This document shows, one piece after another, positions 1 through 10,276 of a stretch of 64,000 nucleotides of DNA. The DNA is from Clonostachys chloroleuca (taxonomy: Eukaryota; Ascomycota; Sordariomycetes; Hypocreales; Bionectriaceae), in assembly GCA_037952775.1 (NCBI GenBank), contig JBANAY010000001.1, positions 5,332,001 through 5,396,000 of the forward strand. Direction: 5' to 3'. Every line of letters starts with the position of its first letter. Positions within the stretch are counted from its first letter, which is position 1. Below the pieces are notes generated by a model, which was given only the letters and a program-made list of their open reading frames with translations, did no database searches and was not told the DNA's origin. The position numbers were made by a program, and so were the translations under genes.

Positions 1-438
1 AACAAGGACCTCAGAGTAAGGGTCTCCCGACTGATGATATCAGGAAGCTCTCCAGGGTTCTCCGCTGCAGGCATACCCTTGGCTCGCGGAGTGCCGATCC
101 CAGAATCCGGTGGGCAGGATCGAGATTCGCCACGCTACCTTGACATCAACACGGCTGGGAGGCCTACTTCAAAACAGGTTTTCCATGCAAAGGATTATGC
201 AGCCATCGTCCACAGACCACCCCACTGCCCCGTTAGACTTGCGAGGCGCTATTACGAATTGTGGGATCTGCTTTTGGCCTCGTTACATCCGCTCCAATGT
301 CGTGCATGCGAACGCAACTCGCGTGGACTTTAATTATACTTGTATTTTAGGAACTCTTCTGAGCTTTTCTATGTATTCCCTGCCCGAACCCGTTTGAACG
401 CCTAAACCCTCAACGCTGATGCTATTCTGTAGATTGGT
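1..438. other. No supportable gene
   Basis: Two overlapping + strand open frames (34-333 and 110-397) cover this stretch, but neither resembles a known family, shows low-complexity coding bias or has intron signals. I see only the likely 3' flank of the - strand gene that ends at 439. Confidence 0.5.
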
Positions 439-1326
439 TCACTGATGGCTGCTATCGCCATTTTCCCTCGGGCGATCCTCATATTTCACCCTCTCTTCCT
501 CCGTCTTCTCCTTATCATGCTCTGCACAGTCGTGCTCCCTGTTAAATATGGTGGGTATCTTCATAATGATCTGGATGCCGTCAAACGTCGACTTCACATC
601 TAGATATATCTCCGACGGGTTGGGCGCAGACGCCGGCTTGGGCGGCGGCGGGGGAGCCTCAGCCCTCTGCTTGGCCGGCCAGGAGCTCTTGGCGTCCTTG
701 TTGGGCGGCTCGTTGAGCTTCCCGATGACCGCCCCGTCCTGGTTGTAGATGTTGCCCTCCCCGTCCACCTGTAGCCCGTTGCCGAGCTCCTGGCGCTCCG
801 GCTGGATGTAGTTGTCCGAGACGTAGCCCACGACGTCGCCGTCCGTGTCCAGAATTTCCCCGTTCTGAGACACGGGACGGCCGACCATGGATGGGAGATC
901 GCCCTCGACGCGGCCGAGGACTGTGCCGTCCCAGTCTAGGACGTTGCCGAACTCGTCGACGTATCTGCCCTCGAGGCCCTGTGCGAGAGTCTCATGCCGC
1001 GGCTTGGGCGGCGGCGGGTCTTCGCTTCCCGGCGGGTCATATCGTAGGGACCCCGTGGGGACGATTCTCGGTATGGGTGTGATCTTGGGTGGTGGCTTGT
1101 TGTTGCTGGGTGTTGATGAAGAGGCTGGTTGTTGTGAGGGTGGAGGCGGGGAGGAAGGTCTAGATGTTTGTTTTTGGCGGTCTGCGTCGGCAGCCTTGCG
1201 GTATGGCACCTCGAAGATGTGCGTCGAGTGCGTCTGGCGATCGGGAGCGGGCGTCGAGGGCCCTGGCTCGCCTGCTGAGCCTCCCCGCGACGGAGAGGGC
1301 TGGGCTGAAGAGCGGTTGGACGTCAT
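439..1326 (-). CDS. Proline-rich protein with DUF3659-type repeats
   Basis: Single-exon 295-aa protein with a true ATG at 1326. Residues 1-110 are disordered and rich in Pro, Ser and Gln. Residues about 115-205 carry tandem short repeats of the type 'GRYVDEFGNVLDWDGTVLG', in which Gly, Val, Asp and a second Asp-Gly recur; this is the pattern of the fungal DUF3659 repeat, usually found in long LEA-like proteins. A second proline tract follows, then a conserved-looking tail (IYLDVKSTFDGIQIIMKIP, near residue 245) that I associate with the end of DUF3659 proteins. The C-terminus is highly charged. At 295 aa it is short for the family. The molecular role is not known. Two polyQ proteins nearby probably belong to the same family group, so the cluster may be functional. 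The family call is from memory of the repeat pattern. Confidence 0.75.
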   Translation of the reverse strand: MTSNRSSAQPSPSRGGSAGEPGPSTPAPDRQTHSTHIFEVPYRKAADADRQKQTSRPSSPPPPSQQPASSSTPSNNKPPPKITPIPRIVPTGSLRYDPPGSEDPPPPKPRHETLAQGLEGRYVDEFGNVLDWDGTVLGRVEGDLPSMVGRPVSQNGEILDTDGDVVGYVSDNYIQPERQELGNGLQVDGEGNIYNQDGAVIGKLNEPPNKDAKSSWPAKQRAEAPPPPPKPASAPNPSEIYLDVKSTFDGIQIIMKIPTIFNREHDCAEHDKEKTEEERVKYEDRPRENGDSSHQ

Positions 1327-2580
1327 GTCAGCTTCCCAATAGGCAGTGGGGGGCGGGGCGTGGTTATTGTTATCGGGAGAGTAATTGTTTTGATTGTTGG
1401 ATTTGTCGGGAGAAGAGGGGGGAGCGAGGGCGAAGGAGAATCAGACCATGGTCTTGGGGTTGGAGGTTTGGATTGAAAGCGCAAAGATCGACCGGGTCTG
1501 GGCGGGGGGTGAGAGCAGGGCCAGGAAGGACATCCGGATTGTCGTATGGATCAAGAGGAGGGGGTTTAGTGTATGCCGTCATCCTGCTTGAGCGAGATTG
1601 AGGACTGACGCTACCTTGAACAGGGGGTAGAGGCTCGGTTGTGATCGTGATCGGAGTTTTGGACTGGCGATCGAAGAAGCCACAGCCCACTAAGACGGCT
1701 TCAGAAGACTGCAAACCAAGGCACAGATGCAGGACAGGGGTCATGGGTCGTTTAGCTTCCCTGTTTGATACAACGGGCGCCGTTGGCGTTTAACGGCTTG
1801 TAATCTAGCATCTCCACAGCGGCAGCTCAACCCGCTGTGGGGAAGTTTGAGCTGGAGCTTGAGTAGTAGAGCCTAAGAAGGTGCGTGTAGTTGGTTTCTG
1901 GTTGAGAGTTGGCGATGTCACAGGCTGGGCGTTGTGGTGATCTGCCAAGGCGACTCGAGCTGGACTCGATGTTGCTACGGGAACACGACGTTGCGGATCC
2001 TTTGTGTTACACGAGGGCTTCTGTCACTTTTGACGGGACACCCACTCAGACCTCATCCAACAGTTGGGCTGGTCATCTGAGACACACGGCTGCTGTACGC
2101 ACACACCCGATGACCTAACCGAAGCAGGCGATGAACGAGCAACGCAGAGGTGAATCCAATTTCATTCCGGCAGTCATCTCATCTCTAAACCATATTTTTT
2201 GCTCGTAGCGACAAAGAAAATAAAGTACATTTGGCGCAGTCCAAAATAAATAATAAAACCATGTCCTCCCGTCGGCGACGGGTTGAAGCATCCCGCAAAT
2301 TAACTCCGTTAAGCTTCCCTTATAATTCGAATTAATCAGCATCTTAGTTAAAACAGCATGATTTGGGGTCTCAGTTTCTGCATGTCGGCAAGGAAGCGGA
2401 AAAGTATTATTAGCCTTTGATGAAATGTCCGAGGTGCAAAACGCGGCTGCACGTTTTGTTGACTGTTGGGGTTGGATATATATTGTGTTGATTGCTTCAT
2501 CCAGTGCTGTGGAAAGGGTTCACGTAAGAGAATGATTGGCCAAAGTGTGTCGCGAGGATGAGGGGAGGTGTGATTTACTT
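1327..2580. other. Intergenic region
   Basis: About 1.25 kb without a convincing gene. A 124-codon - strand open frame (1370-1744) lies just upstream of the DUF3659-type gene and could be 5' leader; its translation is unremarkable. 2160-2340 is AT-rich and compatible with 3' flank of the gene ending at 2581. Confidence 0.5.
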
Positions 2581-3047
2581 TTACACGTCTCTTGATTGTG
2601 AAGAGATGAGCGCTCGAAATCAGGGGCCTGGATGAAGAGGAACAAAGGGAAGAGAGTGAAGGCAGATAGTACGTACAGGAGAGCGAGTTCGAGGTCACCG
2701 TGGATCCTCGCCTTGAGCTGGATCTCAATGTCCAGATTCAGGTCCAGACGCAGCTTCAGAGTGTCACTCTTGCCGCCGCCGCCTTGTTCTTGGGGCTGCT
2801 GCATCTGCTGTTGCTGTTGCTGCATCTGCTGCTGCTGCTGCTGTTGTTGCCGTTGGTAGTCCACGCCTTTGAGAGCACTACTTGAGTCGCTGGACTTCTG
2901 GAGCGCCTTCTTTCCCTTGCGGGTCTTCTTTTTGCGAAGAGGAGTGGTCTCCTCGGCCGAAGCGCTGTTGTTGCTGGCGTCCTCGTCTGCCGACTCATCT
3001 ACGGCATCGACGTGCTCCTTGGGCTTTTCCATTGTAGGGGGAGCCAT
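2581..3047 (-). CDS. PolyQ protein with conserved amphipathic C-terminal domain (paralogue of 5138-6219)
   Basis: Exons read as complement(2677..3047, 2581..2590), giving 126 aa. The N-terminal half is acidic, then basic (RKKKTRKGKK), followed by a polyglutamine tract (2790-2855) and a strongly patterned alternating Leu-charged segment (KLRLDLNLDIEI, then KARIHGDL) ending LALL. A GTACGT donor falls inside the final Leu codon. Using the acceptor after CAATCAAG gives a tail of Leu-Asp-Val-stop. I chose it because the paralogue at 5138-6219 has a donor in the same codon and ends Leu-Asp-Lys-Ser-stop. Without splicing the frame runs on to 2520 through a hydrophobic stretch; an acceptor at 2627 is a third option. 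Function unknown; the domain looks like a beta or amphipathic self-assembly module. Confidence 0.65.
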
Positions 3048-3709
3048 TGTGAATGAATTTTTCTGATGTGCTAGTGTGTTAAAGCGATGAATGGACTTTG
3101 CGAGTGGTGAATGAGTATAGAAGTGAGGATGTAGGTCGATTGATATGGTCTAAAATTGTATGGTGTAAGACGGCTGAGCAGACGTTGGTTTTATTCTGAG
3201 CACAATGTTCTGATGAGACGCAATTTGTTCATAACCCCATCGTATCCTGTTTCATCCCTGCAGGGCCCTTGATCCAGGAATGAAGTCATAGCCAGATCGA
3301 TCGCTCTCTGCCCGTAGCGGATGAGGGCATCACCACACCATCCGGACACACCACCTGGGCCACGACGTTTCCTTGCCACGCCACGGGGTGGTCAAAGAAG
3401 GACGGGCTGACCTTGCTACAGCTAGTGACTGGCCGGATCTCAAGCCCCTGTCGCTTGGCTGCCTGTTTTTATCCATCCATACTCCATCCCATCTCCGGCT
3501 GTGGATGATCGAGCTCCACCGGCATCGAAGCTATGACACCATAACTAAGTAAGCGCCGAGTCATATGCAGGTGGACCAAGGCAGCCCACCGCATTTGACC
3601 CAAAAACCCGTTCTCCCTGATTGCATAATTGTGAACCGTTGATACACGCTACTGACGAGACTAATTGTGCACTTGACCTACTGGGGATTTACCGTAAATA
3701 CCACCTGTT
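3048..3709. other. Intergenic region
   Basis: Likely promoter of the - strand gene at 2581-3047 and 3' flank of the - strand gene at 3710-4350. The open frame at 3191-3379 shows no family resemblance. Confidence 0.5.
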
Positions 3710-4350
3710 TTAACTCTTGACAAACCGACTATTCACCCCCTGCTGCACTCTTCTCCGCAGCCTCAACCGCAGGCAGTCCTCCATCTTGTGCTCCGGGTCC
3801 CAGTACACACAGAACCTGCCCTGTCCCCCTCCTCCCTCTTCGCCACAAACGGCTCGTAGTCCTCCTTGAGCGTTAATAACTCCTCGTCGTCGCTCCAGTA
3901 CCACGGCCCAATGACGTGACCCACCGTGTCCTTCCTGGCGCCGTGCCGCACCTGTCCCGTGTCCTTGTCGACGTATATCCAGTTGAGCGCCGGTGGGTCC
4001 ACGGAGATGCTGCTCACCAGCCCCAGGTGGCCCTCCTCGCTGGGATACTTGAAGTACCAGCCGTGGAAGCGGTGGCCGGGCGCGGGATAGTCTGGTAGGT
4101 CGATGAACATCTGGGTGGTTGGTGTGTAAGCTGGTGTGTACCCGCCCCCGTCTAAGTCATTTCTTACCTGGTTGTCGGCTAGGGTGCAGAACGCCCCCTC
4201 CTGGTACTCGCCGCCGAGTTTTATCAGGGCTGTGAGATGGAATTTGACCTGGTCTTTGGCTGCTTGCTGCTGCCGTTGCTGGGCGCTGATGGCATTGCCC
4301 ACTCCGGTCACGGTGGGAATGGCCGTGAGCATGAGGAGTCCGATTACCAT
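3710..4350 (-). CDS. Conserved fungal hypothetical protein with N-terminal signal/anchor; apparent frameshift near the C-terminus
   Basis: Starts at a true ATG (4350). The first about 20 residues (MVIGLLMLTAIPTVTGVGNA) form a signal peptide or membrane anchor, followed by a Gln-rich basic linker and a compact domain with motifs HRFHGWYFKYP, LNWIYVDKDTGQVRHG and IGPWYW. I recall similar short proteins in many filamentous ascomycetes with no assigned function. The original frame degenerates after ...PFVAKREE (near 3838) and stops at 3763. A shift of one base in the C/G run 3822-3838 enters another frame reading FCVYWDPEHK and ending at 3710, which looks far more protein-like. So either one base is miscalled here or the gene has a real frameshift. 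The corrected length would be about 213 aa. Confidence 0.65.
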
Positions 4351-5137
4351 GTTGTTAGGCTAGGCAGAGAAATACTACTCAAAGCAGTAAATTGTGGGAA
4401 AGGATGAGAAATCGATTAAATGAATAAACAGAATTGCTTTGAAAGGACTGAATTATTCTGACGATAGAGGAGCTAGCTGATGGGCATTGTGAGACCCCCC
4501 GTTCTAGAAGGATTGAACACCCGCCTTCTTCTCCCAAACCTGAGACGACAGCAGCTCATGACGTTACTCTACCAAGACTGGGGCGTAATCTGCCAGGCCA
4601 GAGGGTTGCAGATGCCTGCCTGCATGGCACACAGGGCTGGACAGGGGGCAGGGATCTGTGCCCACACCGGCGTCATCTAAACAGCGGGGGTATGAGAACT
4701 CCCTCTCCAGCATCCCGGTCTGTCTGGCGTCATAGAAGACCTGAAAGAAGCTGAGGAATTTGGCGTGTTGCGTGAGCTTCGAGAACGGGATCGTGATGAG
4801 GCGGGCGTGTCTCGAACACGCCCTCCCCTCCACCCCGTTGTTTGGCGACCCTGGCCAAACCGGTTGCCGCAGGGTCTGATATCACTGATCGTGCGGGAGG
4901 ATCATCTGTTGCGTCACCACTGCTGGGCACCCTGTAAGAAGAGGAAATCAAGGCCACGGGTACAGGTCGAGGGGCTTCACAAAAGGGCGTTCGTGCCTGT
5001 GCGGTCCGTATATGCAGTTGGACTAATATTCATCTAGTACATTAATTTCTTCACGTTAATCTTGTTCAAAGACAATATCAACCCGAGTTTCCTAGGCACA
5101 CACACCCTCTTCAGATCAAAGGATAAGCGACTTCAAC
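4351..5137. other. Divergent intergenic region
   Basis: Lies between the - strand gene starting at 4350 and the + strand gene starting at 5138, so it should hold both promoters. Open frames here (for example 4564-4833 minus and 4765-5037 plus) look random. Confidence 0.5.
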
Positions 5138-6219
5138 ATGGCATCTGTAGGTTGATAGTAGAAAGTAACCTCACAACTGACACCAAGCTAACACTACCAT
5201 TGTAGCAAGCGAATAACACGGCTGATAAGCAGCCAAAAGACCAGAGCAACCCCGGCTCAAACAACTTTGAGGAACAGCAAGACGACCAGACCCTCGACAA
5301 CAAGGGCCAGAATCTAGGAAACAACGACGAGTACGACTCGGGCGCCGACTTTCAAGACACCGAGGGCGACCAGGAGAATGCGGGACAGGGCGGAGAGAAC
5401 TTCCCTACACCTGAACCAACGCCCAAAGGGAAGAAGTCCGACCCAAAGAAGCCTGAGGAGAAGAAGGACGAAGAAAAGAAGCCAGAAGAGAAGCTTGGAC
5501 AGCAACCTGCGGATAAGCCTGAGGAGAAACTAGAGAAGCCCGAGGACAAGTCCAAGGACAGTCTAGAAAAGCCTGAGGACAAGGCAGAGAAGTCTGAAGA
5601 GAAACCAAAGGACTCTCTAGAAAAGCCTGAGGAGAAGGCTGAGGAGAAGTCCGAAGAGAAACCAGACCTGAAACCCGAAGAACAAGCCAAGCCTGAGGCT
5701 GCAGAAAAGACTAAGGAAGAAGTCACATCGAAGCCTCAGCCTCAGCCTCAAGTCAACGACGAGGAAGAAGAGGAAGAAGATGATGACGAAGAGGACGACG
5801 ATGAGGATAGCGACGAGTACGATGAAGATGACGACGAGGATGATGTGAGCGAAGAAGAAGATGTCGACGAGGATGAAGATGAGGAGGAAGACGACTCTGA
5901 GACGGAGAGCGATGATGAGGAGCCCTCCACTCCCAAGCACGAGCAGCAGATGCTCGCCCAGCGCAGACAGCAGCAGCTCCTCCAACAACAGCAACAACAA
6001 CAGCAACAGGTACAGCAAAAACAACAGCAACAGGTACAGAAGCAGGACAGCGGCGGCAAGGACGACGCACTCAAGCTGCGCCTGGACCTGAACCTGGAGA
6101 TTGAGATTGAGCTCAAGGCCCGCATCCACGGTGATCTGACCCTGGCATTGCTGTAAGTCACCCCTTACCCCGATTTCGAATACCGGCTTTCGAGCTGACC
6201 TAACAGTGACAAATCTTAG
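5138..6219 (+). CDS. Acidic Lys/Glu/Pro-rich polyQ protein with the same C-terminal domain as 2581-3047
   Basis: Model join(5138..5146, 5206..6152, 6207..6219), 322 aa. Exon 1 encodes only Met-Ala-Ser. Intron 1 (GTAGGT, CTAAC, TTGTAG) leads into a long exon that stays open from 5206. The protein has Lys-Pro-Glu-Glu-Lys type imperfect repeats (5440-5750), a very acidic Asp/Glu/Ser block (5755-5925), a polyQ tract (5984-6045), and the conserved segment KLRLDLNLEIEIE plus KARIHGDL ending LALL. A GTAAGT donor sits in the last Leu codon; after CTGAC and CAG the frame ends Asp-Lys-Ser-stop. The composition resembles linkers of fungal LEA-like proteins, so it is probably intrinsically disordered apart from the C-terminal module. 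The role is unknown. The tiny first exon is the weakest part of the model. Confidence 0.65.
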
Positions 6220-7921
6220 TCAGTAGATATTTGAGCGAACTGTGAGAGAGCAGACTGGACATGGCGGAGGGAACCTCAGCGAGGATTAGGACGCTGGACG
6301 ACTGACTTTTGGCGTTCTTGGCTGGTTTTGTTGTTTCAAGTGTACAAGAAGAACGGTAATGGGCACACATTATGTATTATGAGCTCAAAAACTTGGTATA
6401 ATTTCATTTGTTCAACAGCAAAAAGGATCATGTTCTCACTCTCTGAGATTCATGGGCACAGGCCGTCGCAAACTTCGTTTGTAACTACCTGTGATAATTT
6501 GTAGAAGGCCCTGAGAATTGAAGTGGACGATGTCACTTTTATTGGAGAATATTTGCAGTAGAATTTGATGTCCATTGCACACGCCATGTCCTGCTACAAG
6601 ACACATATCCGTTCATATCATGCACCAGATATTCGATGGCACGGTTAATGGTTAGAAGGTTTAGGTTGATGTTATAGCGGATGTAGTGGCCACTGAACCC
6701 CTGGATTCAGATCTACAGGGGAGCTGGCCGCTGTCTGAGGCTTTCATTAGCGGCATCACGCTTGTGTAACCGCTAGAACTCGCACCACCGGTATTTGCTA
6801 CCACACAGTTAATCAGTGCTATTGCCAAAGCATCGCATTGTATAAAATTCCATGGCGAAACGAGTAATGCGGCTGATGTTGGGTGTGAACACTTGGCCGA
6901 ACGTGACTGATTGTAGTCCAACTGGATGATGAGCCTAACATGGTCATGCAAATGATCAGCCATCAGACCTCACCCAGAGGGCGAATTCGGCCTAGCCTTC
7001 GGAAGGAATGCGCAACCGAGTACCTCGCGAATTGCGTGCTTGGTATCAGGTGCGAGGGCTTCGGCATCGAGTTTGGTTGCCAGATACAGGTACATGTATG
7101 TATCTTTAAGCTTTCAGAGCCATGTGAATAGCTGACTTCGGTGGGTGGGTGCAGACACAATGCATCTCTCCTGGTGTGGGGTAACCGAATTTGCGTATCT
7201 GCGATGTGTCTCGAGATGGGAATTAGGCCGGAATGTAATGCATCACATCAGAGTATGTGAGGAGGCATCCAGCCATTGAGAGGGACGGGTGGGTGGTAGC
7301 CGTCGGCAGCGAGATGCATCGACCTGGCCCGTTTGGGAATCCGAGGCGACCAGAACAGCAACGTCCCATTGCCGGGAGCAGAATCTGCAGCGGCGAGGTT
7401 TAATTCCCATGGCGCAAGACGGCCTTGTTGTGAAAGAGAAAAAAGAATCTGGATGCCGCCCGACGCTTGACGACATCGATGACTCCGATGGCCATTTGCG
7501 TTTAGATGGAGGTCCGTTATCGCCTACTGTAGCTGCTCTTATCAGGTGCCGACATCGCCAGCGCTTAGTGAGTCGCAGCGGGTGCAACGGCCGTGTGACA
7601 GTTCGACGTTCCTCCGCATCATCCACCCTTGCCCGTGCCCCAGCCATGCGCACGCCATCTCTCGCAATCTCCTATTGACATGCCCGGCCATCTTGCCGAC
7701 CTGCTTCTTCTTCCCCTTCTTCGCATATCGTAGCTGGCAGGAAGCTAGACATTGCCGCCTACCTCTAACCTCCCATACGTGCCTGTTGGCGTCGAGCAGC
7801 TGACCCGTCTCCCTCCCATTGTATCGTCGTATTCGCCTCGCAGACCAACCGAATCGGAGGCTTCACCGTCCTCCCAGAAGCTGCCATCACCCCTCATACC
7901 CCCGGCGGCAAGGGCTCAACG
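6220..7921. other. Intergenic region with the upstream region of the Mch1-type gene
   Basis: About 1.7 kb. Open frames at 6661-6963 (minus) and 7289-7678 (plus) show no recognisable protein features. The C/T-rich stretch 7680-7920 immediately before the ATG looks like a fungal 5' leader. Confidence 0.5.
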
Positions 7922-9688
7922 ATGCCCGACTCCGCGCCAGTCGACCGAGATGGCCAGCAGACATTCCGCGATGAGCCTCGAGAAGTCGCTTCTGATCAAG
8001 AGTCGACCCTGAGCGGCTACGTCGAAGACGATGACACATACGATTCCGATGCCTCATACTACCTTAACCGACGTCGCGACCGCCGCAAGAAGCATGCCGT
8101 CAGATTAGTCGCCTTCACGACAGCCAACATGATGGCTCTCTGCGCTGGCTCCAGCATGGTCTTCTCCATGTATGCGCCGCTCTTCCAGTCCCGACTACAC
8201 TATAGCCAGCTCCAGGTGAATGGTGCTGCCAGTGCCTGCTCTATTGCACTGTACATGCCCATTTCCGTCCTGGGATATGTATGCGACCGCTACGGCGCAC
8301 GACCTCTCGCCCTCGTTTCCGCCATCCTCTTCGCCTTCGGCTACGGTCTCGCCGCCGGCATTTATAGAAAGCTCGATCTCGAATACAACTCTGTGGGCAA
8401 GCCCCGCGGCGCAAGCGATGGGTCGTACCCCTTCATGGTGTTTGCCTTTGTGTGCATTGGCGCAGCTACCTGTGCTGGGTATATCTCATCGGTCTCGACG
8501 GTGGCCAAGAACTTCGGCAAGGGCAAATACCGTGGCCTGGCGCTGGCGATGCCCATTACGTGCTTTGGCCTGAGCGGAATGTGGTTGAGCCAAGCAGGCA
8601 CCAACATCTTCTATGAGCGACGCCCTGACGGCTCACACGGGGATGTGGACGTCTTTCGGTTCTTCATCTTCTTGGCCGTGCTGTTGTTCGTCATGGGCAT
8701 TATCTGCAGCTTTACCCTGCGTGTGGTGGACGAGCAGGACCTCATTGAAGAGGCCATCGAAGAGCTTGAGAACAGCGGCCTGCTGAACGGCAGTTCTTTC
8801 TTGAGCCGGTCTCAGAGCTACGGTGGTGTGGCCTCCGCGGAGCCTAATGAGGATGCAGATCCGTTTGATTCCGCAAAGGACGACGTAACGTGGAAGAAGA
8901 ACTGGGTTCTTAATGCCGAGACTCGCGCCTTTCTATCGGACCACACCATGTACATATTCGCTTTGGCTTTCCTCCTGGTGATCGGGCCTGGCGAGGCGTT
9001 CGTCAACACTCTGGGGAGTGTTTTGGGCACTCTTACTCCTCCACATACAATCAGCGTGTCGAGCCCGACCTCGGCCGCGACACATGTGTCTATCTTTGGT
9101 GTTACGAGTACCATCGCTCGCCTTCTCATCGGTACCCTCACCGACCTCCTCGCTCCTCAGCCACACACCCAGCACGCCCAGGTTGGTGCTGTGCGTCCTT
9201 CCTCGCCACTGGGACGCCTTTCCGTCTCCCGTGTTGCCTTTTACATCTTCTTTGCCGGCCTCCTTGCTTCTGGTCTACTGGTCCTCGCATCCGGTGCCGT
9301 TCAGAACCATGCCGAGCGGTTCTGGATCGTCTCTGGCCTTATTGGTGCTGGCTATGGAGCCATCTTCAGCCTGACCCCCTTGATTGTGACGATCATCTGG
9401 GGAGTGGAGAATTTTGCTACCAATTTCGGTGTTATCGCCACTATGCCTGCCATAGGGTCGGTATTCTGGGGCTTCGTCTACTCGACAGTGTATCAAGCCG
9501 GGGCCCGAGAGACGCAGAATGCCCCTGGCAGCCAGGATGGCGGCGACGACGATGTTTTCTGTTACGGAAAGCAGTGCTATGCGCCGACATTCTGGGCCGA
9601 GGTCATCAGCTGCCTGGCAGCCTGCGTCTTGTTATTGGTGGCCTGGAAGGGCAAGGGTGGATGGCAGCAGCGTGGCATTGTCATCTGA
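7922..9688 (+). CDS. mch1: MFS transporter of the Mch1 (monocarboxylate transporter homologue, nodulin-like) type
   Basis: Single exon, 588 aa, ATG at 7922, stop TGA at 9686. About 60 hydrophilic residues precede the first membrane segment (near RLVAFTTANMMALCAGSSMV). Around twelve hydrophobic segments follow in two halves separated by a loop at about residues 275-330. The short loop after the second segment carries GYVCDRYGARP, an MFS motif-A-like D-R-x-G-x-R arrangement. The overall layout matches fungal 'probable transporter mch1' proteins, homologous to yeast Mch1p, usually placed in the vacuolar membrane; the transported substrate is not established. No introns, frame breaks or odd composition. 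Closely followed on the same strand by mre11, about 590 bp away. Confidence 0.9.
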   Translation: MPDSAPVDRDGQQTFRDEPREVASDQESTLSGYVEDDDTYDSDASYYLNRRRDRRKKHAVRLVAFTTANMMALCAGSSMVFSMYAPLFQSRLHYSQLQVNGAASACSIALYMPISVLGYVCDRYGARPLALVSAILFAFGYGLAAGIYRKLDLEYNSVGKPRGASDGSYPFMVFAFVCIGAATCAGYISSVSTVAKNFGKGKYRGLALAMPITCFGLSGMWLSQAGTNIFYERRPDGSHGDVDVFRFFIFLAVLLFVMGIICSFTLRVVDEQDLIEEAIEELENSGLLNGSSFLSRSQSYGGVASAEPNEDADPFDSAKDDVTWKKNWVLNAETRAFLSDHTMYIFALAFLLVIGPGEAFVNTLGSVLGTLTPPHTISVSSPTSAATHVSIFGVTSTIARLLIGTLTDLLAPQPHTQHAQVGAVRPSSPLGRLSVSRVAFYIFFAGLLASGLLVLASGAVQNHAERFWIVSGLIGAGYGAIFSLTPLIVTIIWGVENFATNFGVIATMPAIGSVFWGFVYSTVYQAGARETQNAPGSQDGGDDDVFCYGKQCYAPTFWAEVISCLAACVLLLVAWKGKGGWQQRGIVI

Positions 9689-10276
9689 AACTACATATAC
9701 CATCACTTTATTCTTTATTCCTTTTTAGCAGAGCGATTTGTTTCCCCTCTCTCATTAAACGGCGTTTTGGTGGCGGTTTTTATCAATGATTGGATGTAGA
9801 GCAACATTCCAACGTCTTCCATTCTCTTTCTCATTATTCTTATGTTAAACTATTAAGATTGGATGCATTTTAATCTTGGAGAGCAGCATGATGGGGGAAC
9901 AGATACATCTTCCTGTTCCTCTCGTTTACCACAAAGACAGCCTCACGAACGGCTCTTCTTATTTCAAATACAGATATGACCACAGTCAACGATTCAGTAA
10001 TTCCAGTTACTAATTTTGTGATGCTCTGTTTAAACATAATAGGACAAGTGCACGCCAAGCCGTCGGTGACGACAGCGCTGATCATGACAGAGAGAGCACG
10101 TGATTCCGCGATTGCCGTTTCGCGTTGGCTGACTCCGCCCCGCGTCTTCTGCCTGCCACAAGCTCTGACCTCCGGCGCCCGAGCGAAGTTGGCCGCATAA
10201 GCTTTCGTCTAGATTTCATGTCCTCGTTTCATTCGCCCAATTGAAGGGGAAGAGAGGAGAACGGTCCTAAGCCACC
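9689..10276. other. 3' flank of mch1 and promoter of mre11
   Basis: Contains AT-rich 3' flank (9690-9870) and, before the mre11 start, a more GC-rich segment. Nothing else recognised. Confidence 0.5.

Noticed and set aside
1370..1744. 124-codon - strand open frame upstream of the DUF3659-type gene
   Set aside because: No family resemblance, no intron signals linking it to the downstream gene, and composition typical of GC-rich antisense frames.
5352..6161. Long - strand open frames (Ser/Phe-rich and Leu-rich) opposite the Lys/Glu-rich gene
   Set aside because: They are the mirror image of the GAG/GAA/AAG-rich + strand coding repeats. The + strand has the splice sites and the paralogous domain.
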